Source: CAWGCE01 sp964480915 (GTDB lineage: Bacteria > Planctomycetota > Planctomycetia > Pirellulales > Pirellulaceae). Taken from it: a stretch of DNA of 64,000 bases. Where the stretch lies: assembly GCA_964480915.1 (NCBI GenBank), contig CAYZRS010000027.1:1-64000 (forward strand), read 5' to 3'. The position numbers and the translations under genes were made by a program. This document shows positions 27,302-35,312 of the stretch, one piece after another (the first letter of the stretch is position 1; each line of letters starts with the position of its first letter). The notes under the pieces were generated by a model. That model did no database searches. It saw only the letters and a list, made by a program, of their open reading frames with translations, and was not told the DNA's origin.

Positions 27302-29242
27302 CTATGTGGCTTGCGATCGAAGGAAACCGACGAGTGACAGGGCCAACAGGCACATGGACCATGCCGCCGGTTCTGGCACAAGCGCGTCGGCTGTCGTGAA
27401 TTTATTCGCATTCCAAATCAGGAAATCGCCGCCATTGACCGTGCCATCGGCGTTGAAATCGCCACCACAATAGCCGTGATCAGCGCTGAACTTGTTCGCA
27501 TTCCAAGCCAAAAAGTCGCCGCCGTTCACACTACCGTCCAAATTAGCATCGCCCAGCAAATACGAATTGCCCGAGGCAAGTTCCGCCGCGCCGGCTTCTG
27601 CCAGCCAAGCGATCAAGTCGTCGTTGTCGACCTGTGCATCACCCGTCAGATCGAAAAGGCCGTCGTTGGTTCCGGCGACGATCGCAGTCACCAGAGAATC
27701 GACATCGGCACAGGCGTAATCACCATCCCCATCGAAGTCGCCGCTGATCGTCACAAATTCTTTGTTGAGCTTGACGGCGAAAATCTCTCCACTGGCTGAT
27801 GACAAGGCGACCGGATTCCCAAAGACATGCGGAGCATTGGTAATCAGGCCCCCATAGATGTAGCCAACCGTCGTTTCTCCGAGCGGCAGCACATCCAAGT
27901 TGATCACGCCGTTGTCATAGGTCTCGATTCCATCCGCGAGAAAGAACTCGGCATTCGAACCAAACCGCATCAATTGCGGCGTCGGTTCATCCGTGTAGAG
28001 TTCAGGAAATTCGCCTAAAAAGTGCTGCTCATAATCCCCATTCGCCTGCCGGACGACCGAAGAGACTTGGCGTGTGTTGGGGAGCGCATTGTCAGTCACG
28101 AATCCGTTCGCATCCGCATTCGGGCTGGTCGGGTCGTACTCTTGCAAAGTAATGCCGCCAAACAGGAGCTCATGCATATCGCCCGACGTCTGAGAAAACA
28201 GTCCCAATTTGGCCGAGTGGTAGTTGTTCATCCCTTGTTTGAACACGGTCGAGTCAGCGTCCAACTCGCCATTCGCGTTCAAAGGATCATTCCCTTTGTC
28301 GATTTGAACCGGATTGCCGGCCGCGTCGATTTCGACAGGCACTGTCCAAGCACCCCGACTGGTCGTGAAAACGCCCGAAAGGACCGTGAGGCCATCTTCC
28401 AACGTGCCATCCGTGTTCTTCTGGATCGTTGGAAATACGTTCAAGTCACGGCGGCGAAAATGCTCTTCCGGAGTCGATGATTGGATCGGCGTGAAACTTA
28501 GATTCGTGCCATCATCCTGGATGGTGAAGCTGCGAACTTGCTTCGTGTATTCACCGGTGACCTGATTCCCCTGATAGGCCTGATTAAAGTCTTGGCCAAA
28601 CACCAGGTGCATTTGTCCGTCGACCTGATACATGTCACCACCGGTCACCTTGAACAGCGGATCATTCGTCTGCCGAATATGATTCGCCGCCGTTCCCGTG
28701 CCGCCTTTCGCCCAATCGACCAAGCCGGGCAAATCAAACGCCGTCAAATCGCTGAACGTATCGCGTGACGTCGGATCGATCACGTCGTTATCACCAAAGC
28801 CTCCGGTCATGTAGAGCCGGTCATCGACCTGCTCAAACTGCGCGTTGGCAGAGGTCAAAGACAAGAGTTGCTCCGTTGTCAGCCCACTGTTGGCGACGCC
28901 CGGGATCAGGCTGCGATTCCAAGATGTCTGCGCGACAGGATCAATCACCCAGACGTCCGAATTCTGATACCGTTCAGCAATACTTGGACGATCGATGTCG
29001 AAACCGTGCAGTCCGTTGCTCAGTCCACCAATGACGACCCATTGCCCGTTGTACTCGCCAGCCACAAATGAGTGCAAAGAGGGCCTCGCGAGCGTCTGCA
29101 GCGGATCGATTTGCTCTAATTCGACGCTGTAGGGCAGGGCACCGCCGACAATCACGGGTGTCGTCGATTGCGTTTGATTGGCTCCCCAAGTCGGGAGGGC
29201 CAACAGACAAATCAAGAGCGAACTCAGGCGAAAATTCAGCAT
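27302..29242 (-). CDS. Exported kelch-like protein with dockerin-like pair and PEP-CTERM tail
   Basis: 646 residues. A signal peptide (MLNFRLSSLLICLLALPTWG) is followed by about 480 residues with recurring kelch-like segments such as WVVIGGLSNGLHGF (about 70), RLYMTGGFGDND (about 145), MHLVFGQDF (about 212) and LLFGGITLQEYDP (about 365), suggesting a beta-propeller. Residues about 505-620 carry calcium-binding dockerin-like EF-hand repeats (GDFDGDGDYACADVDSLV, GDANLDGSVNGGDFLAWN, GDFNADGTVNGGDFLIWN). The C-terminus VPEPAAWSMCLLALSLVGFL with a basic end is a PEP-CTERM exosortase signal. It lies 48 bases from the next PEP-CTERM gene, likely co-transcribed. Function is unknown; probably a surface or matrix protein. 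Confidence 0.83.
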   Translation of the reverse strand: MLNFRLSSLLICLLALPTWGANQTQSTTPVIVGGALPYSVELEQIDPLQTLARPSLHSFVAGEYNGQWVVIGGLSNGLHGFDIDRPSIAERYQNSDVWVIDPVAQTSWNRSLIPGVANSGLTTEQLLSLTSANAQFEQVDDRLYMTGGFGDNDVIDPTSRDTFSDLTAFDLPGLVDWAKGGTGTAANHIRQTNDPLFKVTGGDMYQVDGQMHLVFGQDFNQAYQGNQVTGEYTKQVRSFTIQDDGTNLSFTPIQSSTPEEHFRRRDLNVFPTIQKNTDGTLEDGLTVLSGVFTTSRGAWTVPVEIDAAGNPVQIDKGNDPLNANGELDADSTVFKQGMNNYHSAKLGLFSQTSGDMHELLFGGITLQEYDPTSPNADANGFVTDNALPNTRQVSSVVRQANGDYEQHFLGEFPELYTDEPTPQLMRFGSNAEFFLADGIETYDNGVINLDVLPLGETTVGYIYGGLITNAPHVFGNPVALSSASGEIFAVKLNKEFVTISGDFDGDGDYACADVDSLVTAIVAGTNDGLFDLTGDAQVDNDDLIAWLAEAGAAELASGNSYLLGDANLDGSVNGGDFLAWNANKFSADHGYCGGDFNADGTVNGGDFLIWNANKFTTADALVPEPAAWSMCLLALSLVGFLRSQAT

Positions 29243-29290
29243 TTACGGTTCCACACGACACGAGTAAACGTCGACAAAAACAAGCACCAG

Positions 29291-30049
29291 TTACGTACTG
29301 GACCGCTTCAGTATCAACAGACCAACAACAGAAACCAACATCAGCAACCCGGATGGTTCCGGCACGGTTTCAAACGTTACGGTCAGCATCGGTCCCACGC
29401 TGGTGACCGATTCGCGAGATCCAAAGCCGCGAGCCGTGCGATCATTGACCTCGTCACCCATCAGCAACCAACCAAAGTTCGAACCGGGTGTGTCGAGCCA
29501 TCCTTGCACGTCGCTTACCAACCCGGCCGAATCCCAAACGGCGGTCGAACCGGCCACTTCGGAAACGGCTGACGTCGCACTGGCGGTCGCCTCGAAATCC
29601 CCACCGGGAGTATTCCAAAACGAGCTGTCATAGAAGGTGTGCACCCAAGTCGCGTCGCCTGGCATCGTCGGGGCTCCGTTTCCGCCATTGGCAACGGTAT
29701 CTCCCTCACCCCAATCTTGAGTCACCGCGTGCAAGCTATAGTCTCTGGCCTGGCTATCATTCGAATTGGTGATCAAGAGCTCCAACGAGACGCCAGTAAT
29801 GGAAGCGCCGGCCGGGATGCTGGCGGCAATGTCAAACGCCACCAAGCCTCGAATGGCACCGGGACCGACTTGGCCCGTTCTACCTGCAAAAATCACAGAG
29901 CCGGCACCGTTGCCGACCGCTCCGGCGGCGTCAGTAATAAGCGAGTTATCTTTGGATGCCGACAAGGTCGCGGTGTCTGCGAAACTGAGCGAAGACATTG
30001 CCATCAAAACGGCAAGGCAGCCGATCGCAGAGCGGAGAGAAACATTCAT
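29291..30049 (-). CDS. DNRLRE-domain PEP-CTERM protein
   Basis: 252 residues. A signal peptide (SAIGCLAVLMAMSSLSFADT) precedes a DNRLRE-type beta-sandwich from about residue 26 to 225, with the start TATLSASKDNSLITDAAGAV, the family-like GAIRGLVAFDIAASIPAGASITGVSLEL and a late PGSNFGWLLMGDEVNDRTARGFGSRES. The tail VPEPSGLLMLVSVVGLLIL followed by KRSST is a PEP-CTERM sorting signal. DNRLRE domains occur in secreted and adhesive proteins. It is followed by the kelch-like PEP-CTERM gene after 48 bases. The start ATG at 30049 has a GGATCCTTACC-type upstream stretch with a GGAT box. Confidence 0.85.
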   Translation of the reverse strand: MNVSLRSAIGCLAVLMAMSSLSFADTATLSASKDNSLITDAAGAVGNGAGSVIFAGRTGQVGPGAIRGLVAFDIAASIPAGASITGVSLELLITNSNDSQARDYSLHAVTQDWGEGDTVANGGNGAPTMPGDATWVHTFYDSSFWNTPGGDFEATASATSAVSEVAGSTAVWDSAGLVSDVQGWLDTPGSNFGWLLMGDEVNDRTARGFGSRESVTSVGPMLTVTFETVPEPSGLLMLVSVVGLLILKRSST

Positions 30050-30524
30050 GGTAAGGATCCTGAAACTAGAAAAGCCCGATGATTTAAGAAGAGCAAACAG
30101 ACGAATTCCAACGAAAACGATGCTCGCGACGATTGGTTCCTAAGGACGTTGAACCTTGTTTGGGCACACGAGAGGCAATAACCGCGATGCGGCTAGAAGA
30201 GATTTCTTGCAGTGTCAAATTCATTCGATCTCGACCTCGGTTTGCTGCCCAGGGGGTACGACGTGCCGTTCCGGCGTGAAGTGCCGCGTGATCCTTTCCT
30301 TGCGTTTCCTGCCAAAACAAGAATGCGAAACAAAAAAAGGAACACCTTCCGCGTGCTGTCAAATCAGCACAGGGAGGGTATTCCTTGGAATTTGAATCGT
30401 CAGTGGCTTTGATTCCGCGAGCGCAAAATGGGGCGAGTAACCATCCAGATTAACACGGGCCCAGTTTCGGAGCAAGGAAATGTGTGCCCCAAAACGGAGC
30501 CGCTTTGTGCGGATTCGTACAGTT
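30050..30524. other. Non-coding gap between frr and the PEP-CTERM pair
   Basis: A 475-base stretch without a credible gene. It contains the end of the translation operon (a long hairpin terminator at 30332-30386) and, nearer 30049, the promoter region of the PEP-CTERM pair. I looked for sigma-54 type GG-N10-GC elements on the minus strand here and saw no convincing one. Confidence 0.5.
30332..30386 (-). terminator. Long hairpin terminator of the rpsB-tsf-pyrH-frr operon
   Basis: Read on the minus strand, AAGGAATACC ... GTGCTG-ATTTGA-CAGCAC ... GGTGTTCCTT is followed by a run of seven T. The outer arms (10 bases) and an inner 6-bp arm fold as one long stem with an internal loop. It lies about 140 bases downstream of the frr stop. 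Confidence 0.8.
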
Positions 30525-31085
30525 CTAGTCTTCCATGACCTCTGCTTCACGCCCCTTGGCCATCTCGGTCACTTGCGATTCGTACTTCTTCGTTAGTTCC
30601 TGAATTTGGTCTTTCGCATCATCGCGGAGGTCTTCGTTGAGCTCTTTATCTTTTTCCGCTTGGTCGGCCGCCTTGTTGCCATCGCGGCGAATATTGCGAA
30701 TCGCGACTTTCGCTTCTTCCGAGAGTTCTTTGATACGAGACACCATCTTTTTGCGGACATCCGTCGAAAGGGGCGGGATGTTGATGCGAATCACACGCCC
30801 ATCGCTTTGCGGATTGAAGCCCAAATCGCTACCGACGATCGCTTTCTCGATGTCCTTGATCGTCCCGGCGTCGTAGGGTCGGATCACAATTTGCGTCGGT
30901 TCTGGGGCACCGACCGTCGCCAATTGTTTTAGTGGCGTCGGTGACCCGTAAGCTTCCACACGCAAGGTGTCGACGAGGCCCGGGTTGGCTCGCCCGGTGC
31001 GGATGCCACCGAGGCTCTTTTTCAAAATCTCGACCGCTTTTTCCATCCGCTCTTCGGCATCCATCAGGATTTCTTCCACACTCAT
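30525..31085 (-). CDS. frr: Ribosome recycling factor
   Basis: Splits post-termination ribosomes together with EF-G. The 186-residue product is the usual length and shows MSVEEILMDAEERMEKAVEIL, the ribosome-binding RTGRANPGLVD near residue 30, PTPLKQLATVGAPEPTQIVIRPYD near 50-75 and the C-terminal helix ELTKKYESQVTEMAKGREAEVMED. The ATG at 31085 is chosen, though the frame is open to 31184, because it matches the family start and has a GGAG box 8 bases upstream. It follows pyrH by 44 bases and ends the rpsB-tsf-pyrH-frr operon, before the terminator at 30332-30386. Confidence 0.97.
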   Translation of the reverse strand: MSVEEILMDAEERMEKAVEILKKSLGGIRTGRANPGLVDTLRVEAYGSPTPLKQLATVGAPEPTQIVIRPYDAGTIKDIEKAIVGSDLGFNPQSDGRVIRINIPPLSTDVRKKMVSRIKELSEEAKVAIRNIRRDGNKAADQAEKDKELNEDLRDDAKDQIQELTKKYESQVTEMAKGREAEVMED

Positions 31086-31129
31086 TTCAAATTCTCCACC
31101 GGAACTTCGCTGCGTTGCTTTGGCTTTGC

Positions 31130-31873
31130 CTAGGCCGTGGCTGGCTGCCGAGAACCGATGACGGTTCCAACTGCCTCGCCACAAATCGCTTTGCGAATAT
31201 TGCCTTCTTTCTTGTAGTTAAACACCAGCAAAGGCATGTTGTGTTCCATGCACTGGCTGATGGCTGTTTGATCCATGACTCGCAGATTTTGTTCGAGAAC
31301 CTGCTGGTATGTCAATTCACGGTAGAGCACCGCGTGCGGATTCTTTTCGGGATCTTCACTGTAGACACCGTCGACCCGAGTCGCCTTCATGACGACATCG
31401 GCTTCGATTTCGAGAGCTCGCTGAGCGGCGGCCGTATCGGTGGTGACGAACGGACTACCGGTGCCGGCAGAGAAAATGACCAACCGATTCTTTTCAAGAT
31501 GTCGACGGGCTCGGCGGCGAATGTAGGGTTCTGCGACACCATCGATGCGAATCGCCGTCATCAAGCGGGTCGTCGAGCCGAGCGATTCCAATGCATCCTG
31601 GAGCGCCAATCCGTTGATGACGGTCGCCAGCATGCCCATGTAGTGCGCCGTCGCTTCCTGAATTCCGGCGTTGGCACTTTTGAATTGTCCACCGCGAAGA
31701 ATATTGCCACCCCCGATGACGATCGCGATTTGGCAGCCCAACTTTTGGGCATCGTGCACTTGCCGAGAAATATCGACGACCTCATCCATGGCAATTCCGC
31801 GTTCGCCAGGTCGAGCGAAACTCTCTCCCGACAATTTCAAGACAACTCGTTTGTAATGCGGCGTATCGGCCAT
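31130..31873 (-). CDS. pyrH: UMP kinase
   Basis: Phosphorylates UMP to UDP with ATP; hexameric, cytoplasmic, bacterial-type UMP kinase of the amino acid kinase fold. The 247-residue product reads RVVLKLSGESFARPGERGIAMDEVVDISRQVHDAQKLG then IAIVIGGGNILRGG near residue 50, LATVINGLALQDALESLG near 85, VIFSAGTGSPFVTTDTAAAQRALEI near 140 and KATRVDGVYSEDPEKNPHA near 165. The ATG at 31873 has a GGAG box 9 bases upstream and fits the family start better than the longer frame to 31903. It sits between tsf and frr, the order common to most bacteria. Confidence 0.97.
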   Translation of the reverse strand: MADTPHYKRVVLKLSGESFARPGERGIAMDEVVDISRQVHDAQKLGCQIAIVIGGGNILRGGQFKSANAGIQEATAHYMGMLATVINGLALQDALESLGSTTRLMTAIRIDGVAEPYIRRRARRHLEKNRLVIFSAGTGSPFVTTDTAAAQRALEIEADVVMKATRVDGVYSEDPEKNPHAVLYRELTYQQVLEQNLRVMDQTAISQCMEHNMPLLVFNYKKEGNIRKAICGEAVGTVIGSRQPATA

Positions 31874-32025
31874 GGGTTCAACTCCGGTAGAGAAACTCTG
31901 CAAAAAAACGCGGCTCGCCCAGGTTGGCGGCCGCGTCTTGCGACATCAGAAATATGGCAGTCTTATCGCCGTTTGGCTACATCACTCGGCGCAGCCCATC
32001 ACGATTAGAGGAAATCCCTTGAGAA

Positions 32026-33000
32026 TTAACCGACTGCAACTCGTTTGAATGCCAGGATTTTGGCCCCTTCAGCAAATTCTTGGATCGCTTGCTCGACCGT
32101 TTTCGTGTCGTCGAGTGCGAAGAACTGGCTCAGCAAGCAGTGTTCCTGGTCGAGCAGCGTATTGTCGGCTACGAACCGTTCCATTTTACCTGGCACGATC
32201 TTGTCCCAGATTTTCTCAGGCTTGCCTTCCGCTTCCAGCTCAGCCTTGATCTTCGTTTCCGCCTCGGCCATCACTTCTGCTGTGAGTTGTGATTTGCTGA
32301 CGTAGTCGGGCACCGTTCGCAGCGTTTTCCCCAATCGTTGGCGATCTTCATTTTCGATTTGGATTTGGCTGCGAATCCCTTCGGTCTCTTTCGCCACGTA
32401 ATCGGCTTCGAATTCATTCGGGCTGAGGATCGACGGGCTCATTGCCGCAATGTGCATCGCAACGCTGCGGAAGAAATCAGCACCATCTTTGCCGCCATCA
32501 TCAAACGAGAGCAATACACCAATCTTGCTACCAGCGTGGATGTAGGAGGCCAGTTTGCTGCCTTCGATCATTTGATAATCAGAGACTTCCACTTTCTCGC
32601 CCATCTTGCCGGTCTCTTCGACCAATTTTTCTTCGACCGTGCCGCCATCAAATGGCATGGCCAAAAGCGCTTCGCGCGTCGGCACGAGGTTATCCATACC
32701 GATCTTGGCGATACTCGTTGCGAACGCCTGGAACCCTTCGTTCTTCGCGACGAAGTCGGTTTCGCAACTGAGCGCCATGACAATGCCTTTGTCGCCGCTG
32801 TCATTCATCAGGGTGACGACGAAACCTTCATTGGCATCTTTGTCAGCTCGCTTTGCGGCGACCTTCTGCCCCTTCTTGCGGAGGTAATCCAACGCACCAT
32901 CGATGTCGCCAGCCGATTCCTGGAGCGCTTTCTTGCAATCCATCATCCCGGCGCCGGTGGCCTTTCTCAATTCCATCACGTCTTTAGCTGAAATAGCCAT
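32026..33000 (-). CDS. tsf: Elongation factor Ts
   Basis: Nucleotide-exchange factor for EF-Tu. The 324-residue protein starts MAISAKDVMELRKATGAGMMDCKKALQE, the UBA-like N-terminal domain with signature, then KKGQKVAAKRADKDANEGFV, LSCETDFVAKNEGFQAFA near residue 78 (the EF-Tu-contacting TDFV loop) and a C-terminal coiled coil/dimerisation part with KIWDKIVPGKMERFVADNTLLDQ near 255 and KTVEQAIQEFAEGAKILAFKRV at the end. It is longer than E. coli EF-Ts (283). It is followed by pyrH and preceded by rpsB. Confidence 0.97.
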   Translation of the reverse strand: MAISAKDVMELRKATGAGMMDCKKALQESAGDIDGALDYLRKKGQKVAAKRADKDANEGFVVTLMNDSGDKGIVMALSCETDFVAKNEGFQAFATSIAKIGMDNLVPTREALLAMPFDGGTVEEKLVEETGKMGEKVEVSDYQMIEGSKLASYIHAGSKIGVLLSFDDGGKDGADFFRSVAMHIAAMSPSILSPNEFEADYVAKETEGIRSQIQIENEDRQRLGKTLRTVPDYVSKSQLTAEVMAEAETKIKAELEAEGKPEKIWDKIVPGKMERFVADNTLLDQEHCLLSQFFALDDTKTVEQAIQEFAEGAKILAFKRVAVG

Positions 33001-33143
33001 AGCTTTCCTTTAACTGCTCTTTCTTTGACTTTTTGTTGTCGAGTGTTGCATCTGTCGACGAGAGATCTGCCTGTACCGCCGGCTGGGAGCCAGTGACCGG
33101 TTGGGCGACGACTCTCGACAAATTCAATTCCGGTAGACGTCGC

Positions 33144-34016
33144 CTAGGAGGTCGCTTCGCCGTCAGGCTTCGCTTCGCTCGACTCGGCCGTGGCAACTTC
33201 TGCTGGCGCTTCCGTAGAAGCTTCCGCAGTCGCCGTCGCCGGTTCGGCCGTGGCCGCAGCAACCATCTCTTTTTCGACAGTCGACTGCGCCTTCGCTGCA
33301 GCTGCCGGAGCGGAGCCGCCCTTCTCTGCTGCGGCCGTCGCGGCACCAGCAGCAGCCGCTGCTGCCAATTCGGAAACGATCAGCTCAATCGATCGGATAC
33401 CGTCGTCGTTGCCCGGGATCGGCAGATCCACAAGGTCCGGATCACAGTCGGTATCGATCAGTGCCAGAGTCGTAATGCCAAGCTTCTTCGCTTCGCAAAT
33501 CGCATTCTTCTCTTTGCGAGGATCGATGACGACCAAACAATGCGGAAGTCGATTCATCGTACGCATCCCATTCAGGTTGCGGTACATTTTGCGATACTCG
33601 CGATTCAACGCCGATTGCATCTTCTTCGAGTAGGCAGAAATTTCGTTGGATTCCCGCATGGTCTCCAACTGCTCTAAACGACTCAGTCGGCTACGAATGG
33701 TTCGGAAATTCGTCAGCGTTCCACCCAGCCATCGCTCGGAAACGAACGGCATACCACAGCTGGTTGCCTCGCGTTCCACACTGTCGGCAGCCTGTCGCTT
33801 GGTTCCGACAAACAAGATCAGCTTGCCTTCAGAAGCGACGTCCGTCAGGAATTTCTTGGCTCGCAAGAGTCCGCGAACGGTTTCACGAACATCGATGATG
33901 TGGATGAGATTCTTTCGTCCGTAGATATAGGGCGCCATTTTGGGATTCCAACGGCTCGCCCGGTGCCCGAAATGCACCCCGGATTCGATTAAACGCTGAA
34001 CTAAGTTTCCTGACAC
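33144..34016 (-). CDS. rpsB: Small ribosomal subunit protein S2 with Ala/Glu-rich extension
   Basis: The 290-residue protein carries the complete S2 core: LIESGVHFGHRASRWNPKMAPYIYGRKNLIHIIDV at about 10-45, ILFVGTKRQAADSVEREA near 67, FVSERWLGGTLTNFRTI near 90, MNRLPHCLVVIDPRKEKNAICEAKKLGI near 153 and ALIDTDCDPDLVDLPIPGNDDGIRSIEL near 185-210. Residues from about 218 to 290 form an Ala/Glu/Thr-rich tail not part of the usual fold. The start is GTG at 34016 with AAGGAG 8 bases upstream. A TTGACC-N18-TAGGCT promoter lies about 190 bases upstream. It leads the rpsB-tsf-pyrH-frr operon. Confidence 0.96.
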   Translation of the reverse strand: MSGNLVQRLIESGVHFGHRASRWNPKMAPYIYGRKNLIHIIDVRETVRGLLRAKKFLTDVASEGKLILFVGTKRQAADSVEREATSCGMPFVSERWLGGTLTNFRTIRSRLSRLEQLETMRESNEISAYSKKMQSALNREYRKMYRNLNGMRTMNRLPHCLVVIDPRKEKNAICEAKKLGITTLALIDTDCDPDLVDLPIPGNDDGIRSIELIVSELAAAAAAGAATAAAEKGGSAPAAAAKAQSTVEKEMVAAATAEPATATAEASTEAPAEVATAESSEAKPDGEATS

Positions 34017-34207
34017 GTTCGCAGCTCCTTAAATGAAGTAGGGCCTTCCTGGTCACGAGCACCGCCACAAGACGAGAGCCACAATTTGCCACAGCATGGG
34101 CCTCAGCAAATCGTTCCGGATCCAGAAAAGGCTTCGATCGATGAATGCGGGGCGGGCCACTCCCACCCCCCAGACCAAGGGCAAAAAGGCCCCTGTTCGA
34201 GTCCCGC

Positions 34208-34237
34208 AGCCTAGCAGACACCGGCAAACCGGGTCAA
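34208..34237 (-). promoter_or_regulatory. Candidate sigma-70 promoter for rpsB
   Basis: On the minus strand TTGACC (34237-34232) and TAGGCT (34213-34208) are separated by 18 bases. The predicted transcript starts near 34200, leaving a leader of about 185 bases before the GTG start of rpsB. The -35 hexamer is part of the GGGTCAATTG copy of the clustered motif described in the findings. Confidence 0.5.
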
Positions 34238-34346
34238 TTGCCCGATCAGTGCAGACGGACTGGAAACAGAACATCTCGGTCGAATCCAATCCGACCCGAG
34301 CCTCATTCCCACAATTTCCGCCGTTTTCTCGGCAATTCGGGCAAAA

Positions 34347-34361
34347 TCGACCCAGGGTCGA
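34347..34361. repeat. Palindrome TCGACCC-A-GGGTCGA upstream of rpsB
   Basis: Perfect 7-bp arms around one base, in non-coding DNA between two divergent genes. A second palindrome built from the same half-site (GACCCAG-TT-CTGGGTC) lies 124 bases further on, at 34485-34500. It could bind a dimeric regulator; no protein can be named. Confidence 0.5.
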
Positions 34362-34484
34362 CTCCCTTGGCGAGACTTTTGGCCCCGAGGGGCCCTAAGG
34401 AGGAAGAAGAGGGCCATTTGCGGGCGACTGGTCACCGGCGACCAACCCTGGGTCAAAACGACGCAACAGGTCGTGGCTCAATTC

Positions 34485-34500
34485 GACCCAGTTCTGGGTC
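34485..34500. repeat. Palindrome GACCCAG-TT-CTGGGTC upstream of rpsB
   Basis: Perfect 7-bp arms around two bases, sharing the GACCC/GGGTC half-site with the palindrome at 34347-34361 and with several single half-sites between 34231 and 34505. No T-run follows, so it is not a typical terminator. Confidence 0.5.
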
Positions 34501-34784
34501 ATTCCATCGCAAGCCCACTTGGCACACCTGCATGACCGGCAGACGAAATCGAAGGGCCTGAATTTTTCTCACACTGCTATGCCAGCACGGCGTAGGTCTC
34601 TTCGCAACTTTTCCGACACCGTGCCGGTCCGGTTGGCACGGTCATTGCGATTGTAGGTTTTCGTCGAAGCGACACTACGACTCAAAACGTTGCAGTTGTC
34701 CTCGCACTTGAAAATACATTTTAGAACAACGACTACCTTCCCTTGGTTTGTCGGGGTTTGTTTTGGACGAAGGGTGGACCGCTC

Positions 34785-35153
34785 ATGATCTGGGAACAAA
34801 AAGTTCGCACAACTGTTTACGTTGTTGATCCTCAAACGGACGACTACGTAAATCTTGTACCTGGAAATGCAATTGTTGGTTCGAACACGAACGTTGTTTT
34901 CTTCCGTTCAGGCCAGGAGGCTCTGCGATCCGCAGCAGTCGACAAGCCTGCAATGTGGGTGATCAACGTTCGGTTGCCAGACATGAGCGGTACCGACCTT
35001 CAATCCATTTTGAAGTCAAAAGGATGTAAAGCACCGATCGCATTGGTCGGTGATGAATACTCGGTCGACGATGAAATGACAGCCCGATGTGCCGGTGCGG
35101 AGATGTACTTCGCCAAACCGATCCCACATCAGGTGCTGACCGCGGCCGCATAA
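34785..35153 (+). CDS. Stand-alone receiver-like domain with Asn at the phosphorylation site
   Basis: A 122-residue receiver domain with no output domain. The acidic start of the fold reads VYVVDPQTDD, the conserved core motif is VINVRLPDMSGTDLQ (about residue 65), where the residue expected to be the phospho-acceptor Asp is Asn, and the conserved Lys is in AEMYFAKPI near the end. The fold resembles FixJ-type receivers (RLPDMSG). Without the Asp it should not be phosphorylated in the normal way, so it may be a constitutive or adaptor-type pseudo-receiver. The frame is open from 34743, but the ATG at 34785 has a GGGTGG stretch 8 bases upstream. It is transcribed away from rpsB and toward a PEP-CTERM gene 159 bases on. 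Confidence 0.8.
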   Translation: MIWEQKVRTTVYVVDPQTDDYVNLVPGNAIVGSNTNVVFFRSGQEALRSAAVDKPAMWVINVRLPDMSGTDLQSILKSKGCKAPIALVGDEYSVDDEMTARCAGAEMYFAKPIPHQVLTAAA

Positions 35154-35312
35154 CAAATCAATGGTTTAGGGGTCTGTCAATCTGAACGTATGGCGTAAGC
35201 AACCAGAAATTCGGGGACCCGGCATGAAGCGATTAAGCACCGCATTAATTCATGTCTCATTGAAAGCAACAACACGAAAATAGGTTTTAAGAAGGAAGCA
35301 AAGGGTAAGCTA

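Larger units (their letters stand above)
34017..34784. other. Long non-coding region between rpsB and the divergent receiver gene
   Basis: 768 bases without a credible gene on either strand. It holds the rpsB promoter candidate (34208-34237), a ~190-base rpsB leader, and a cluster of GGGTC-containing sites including two palindromes (34347-34361 and 34485-34500). The divergent gene at 34785 must have its promoter here too, but none stands out. Confidence 0.6.

Noticed and set aside
34186..34215. TGTTCGAGTCCCGC resembling the T-arm of a tRNA
   Set aside because: The T-stem does not pair, and no D-arm, anticodon arm or acceptor stem can be built around it on either strand.
34569..34835. An 88-residue minus-strand frame overlapping the start of the receiver gene
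   Set aside because: No family features or ribosome binding site, and it overlaps a better-supported gene.
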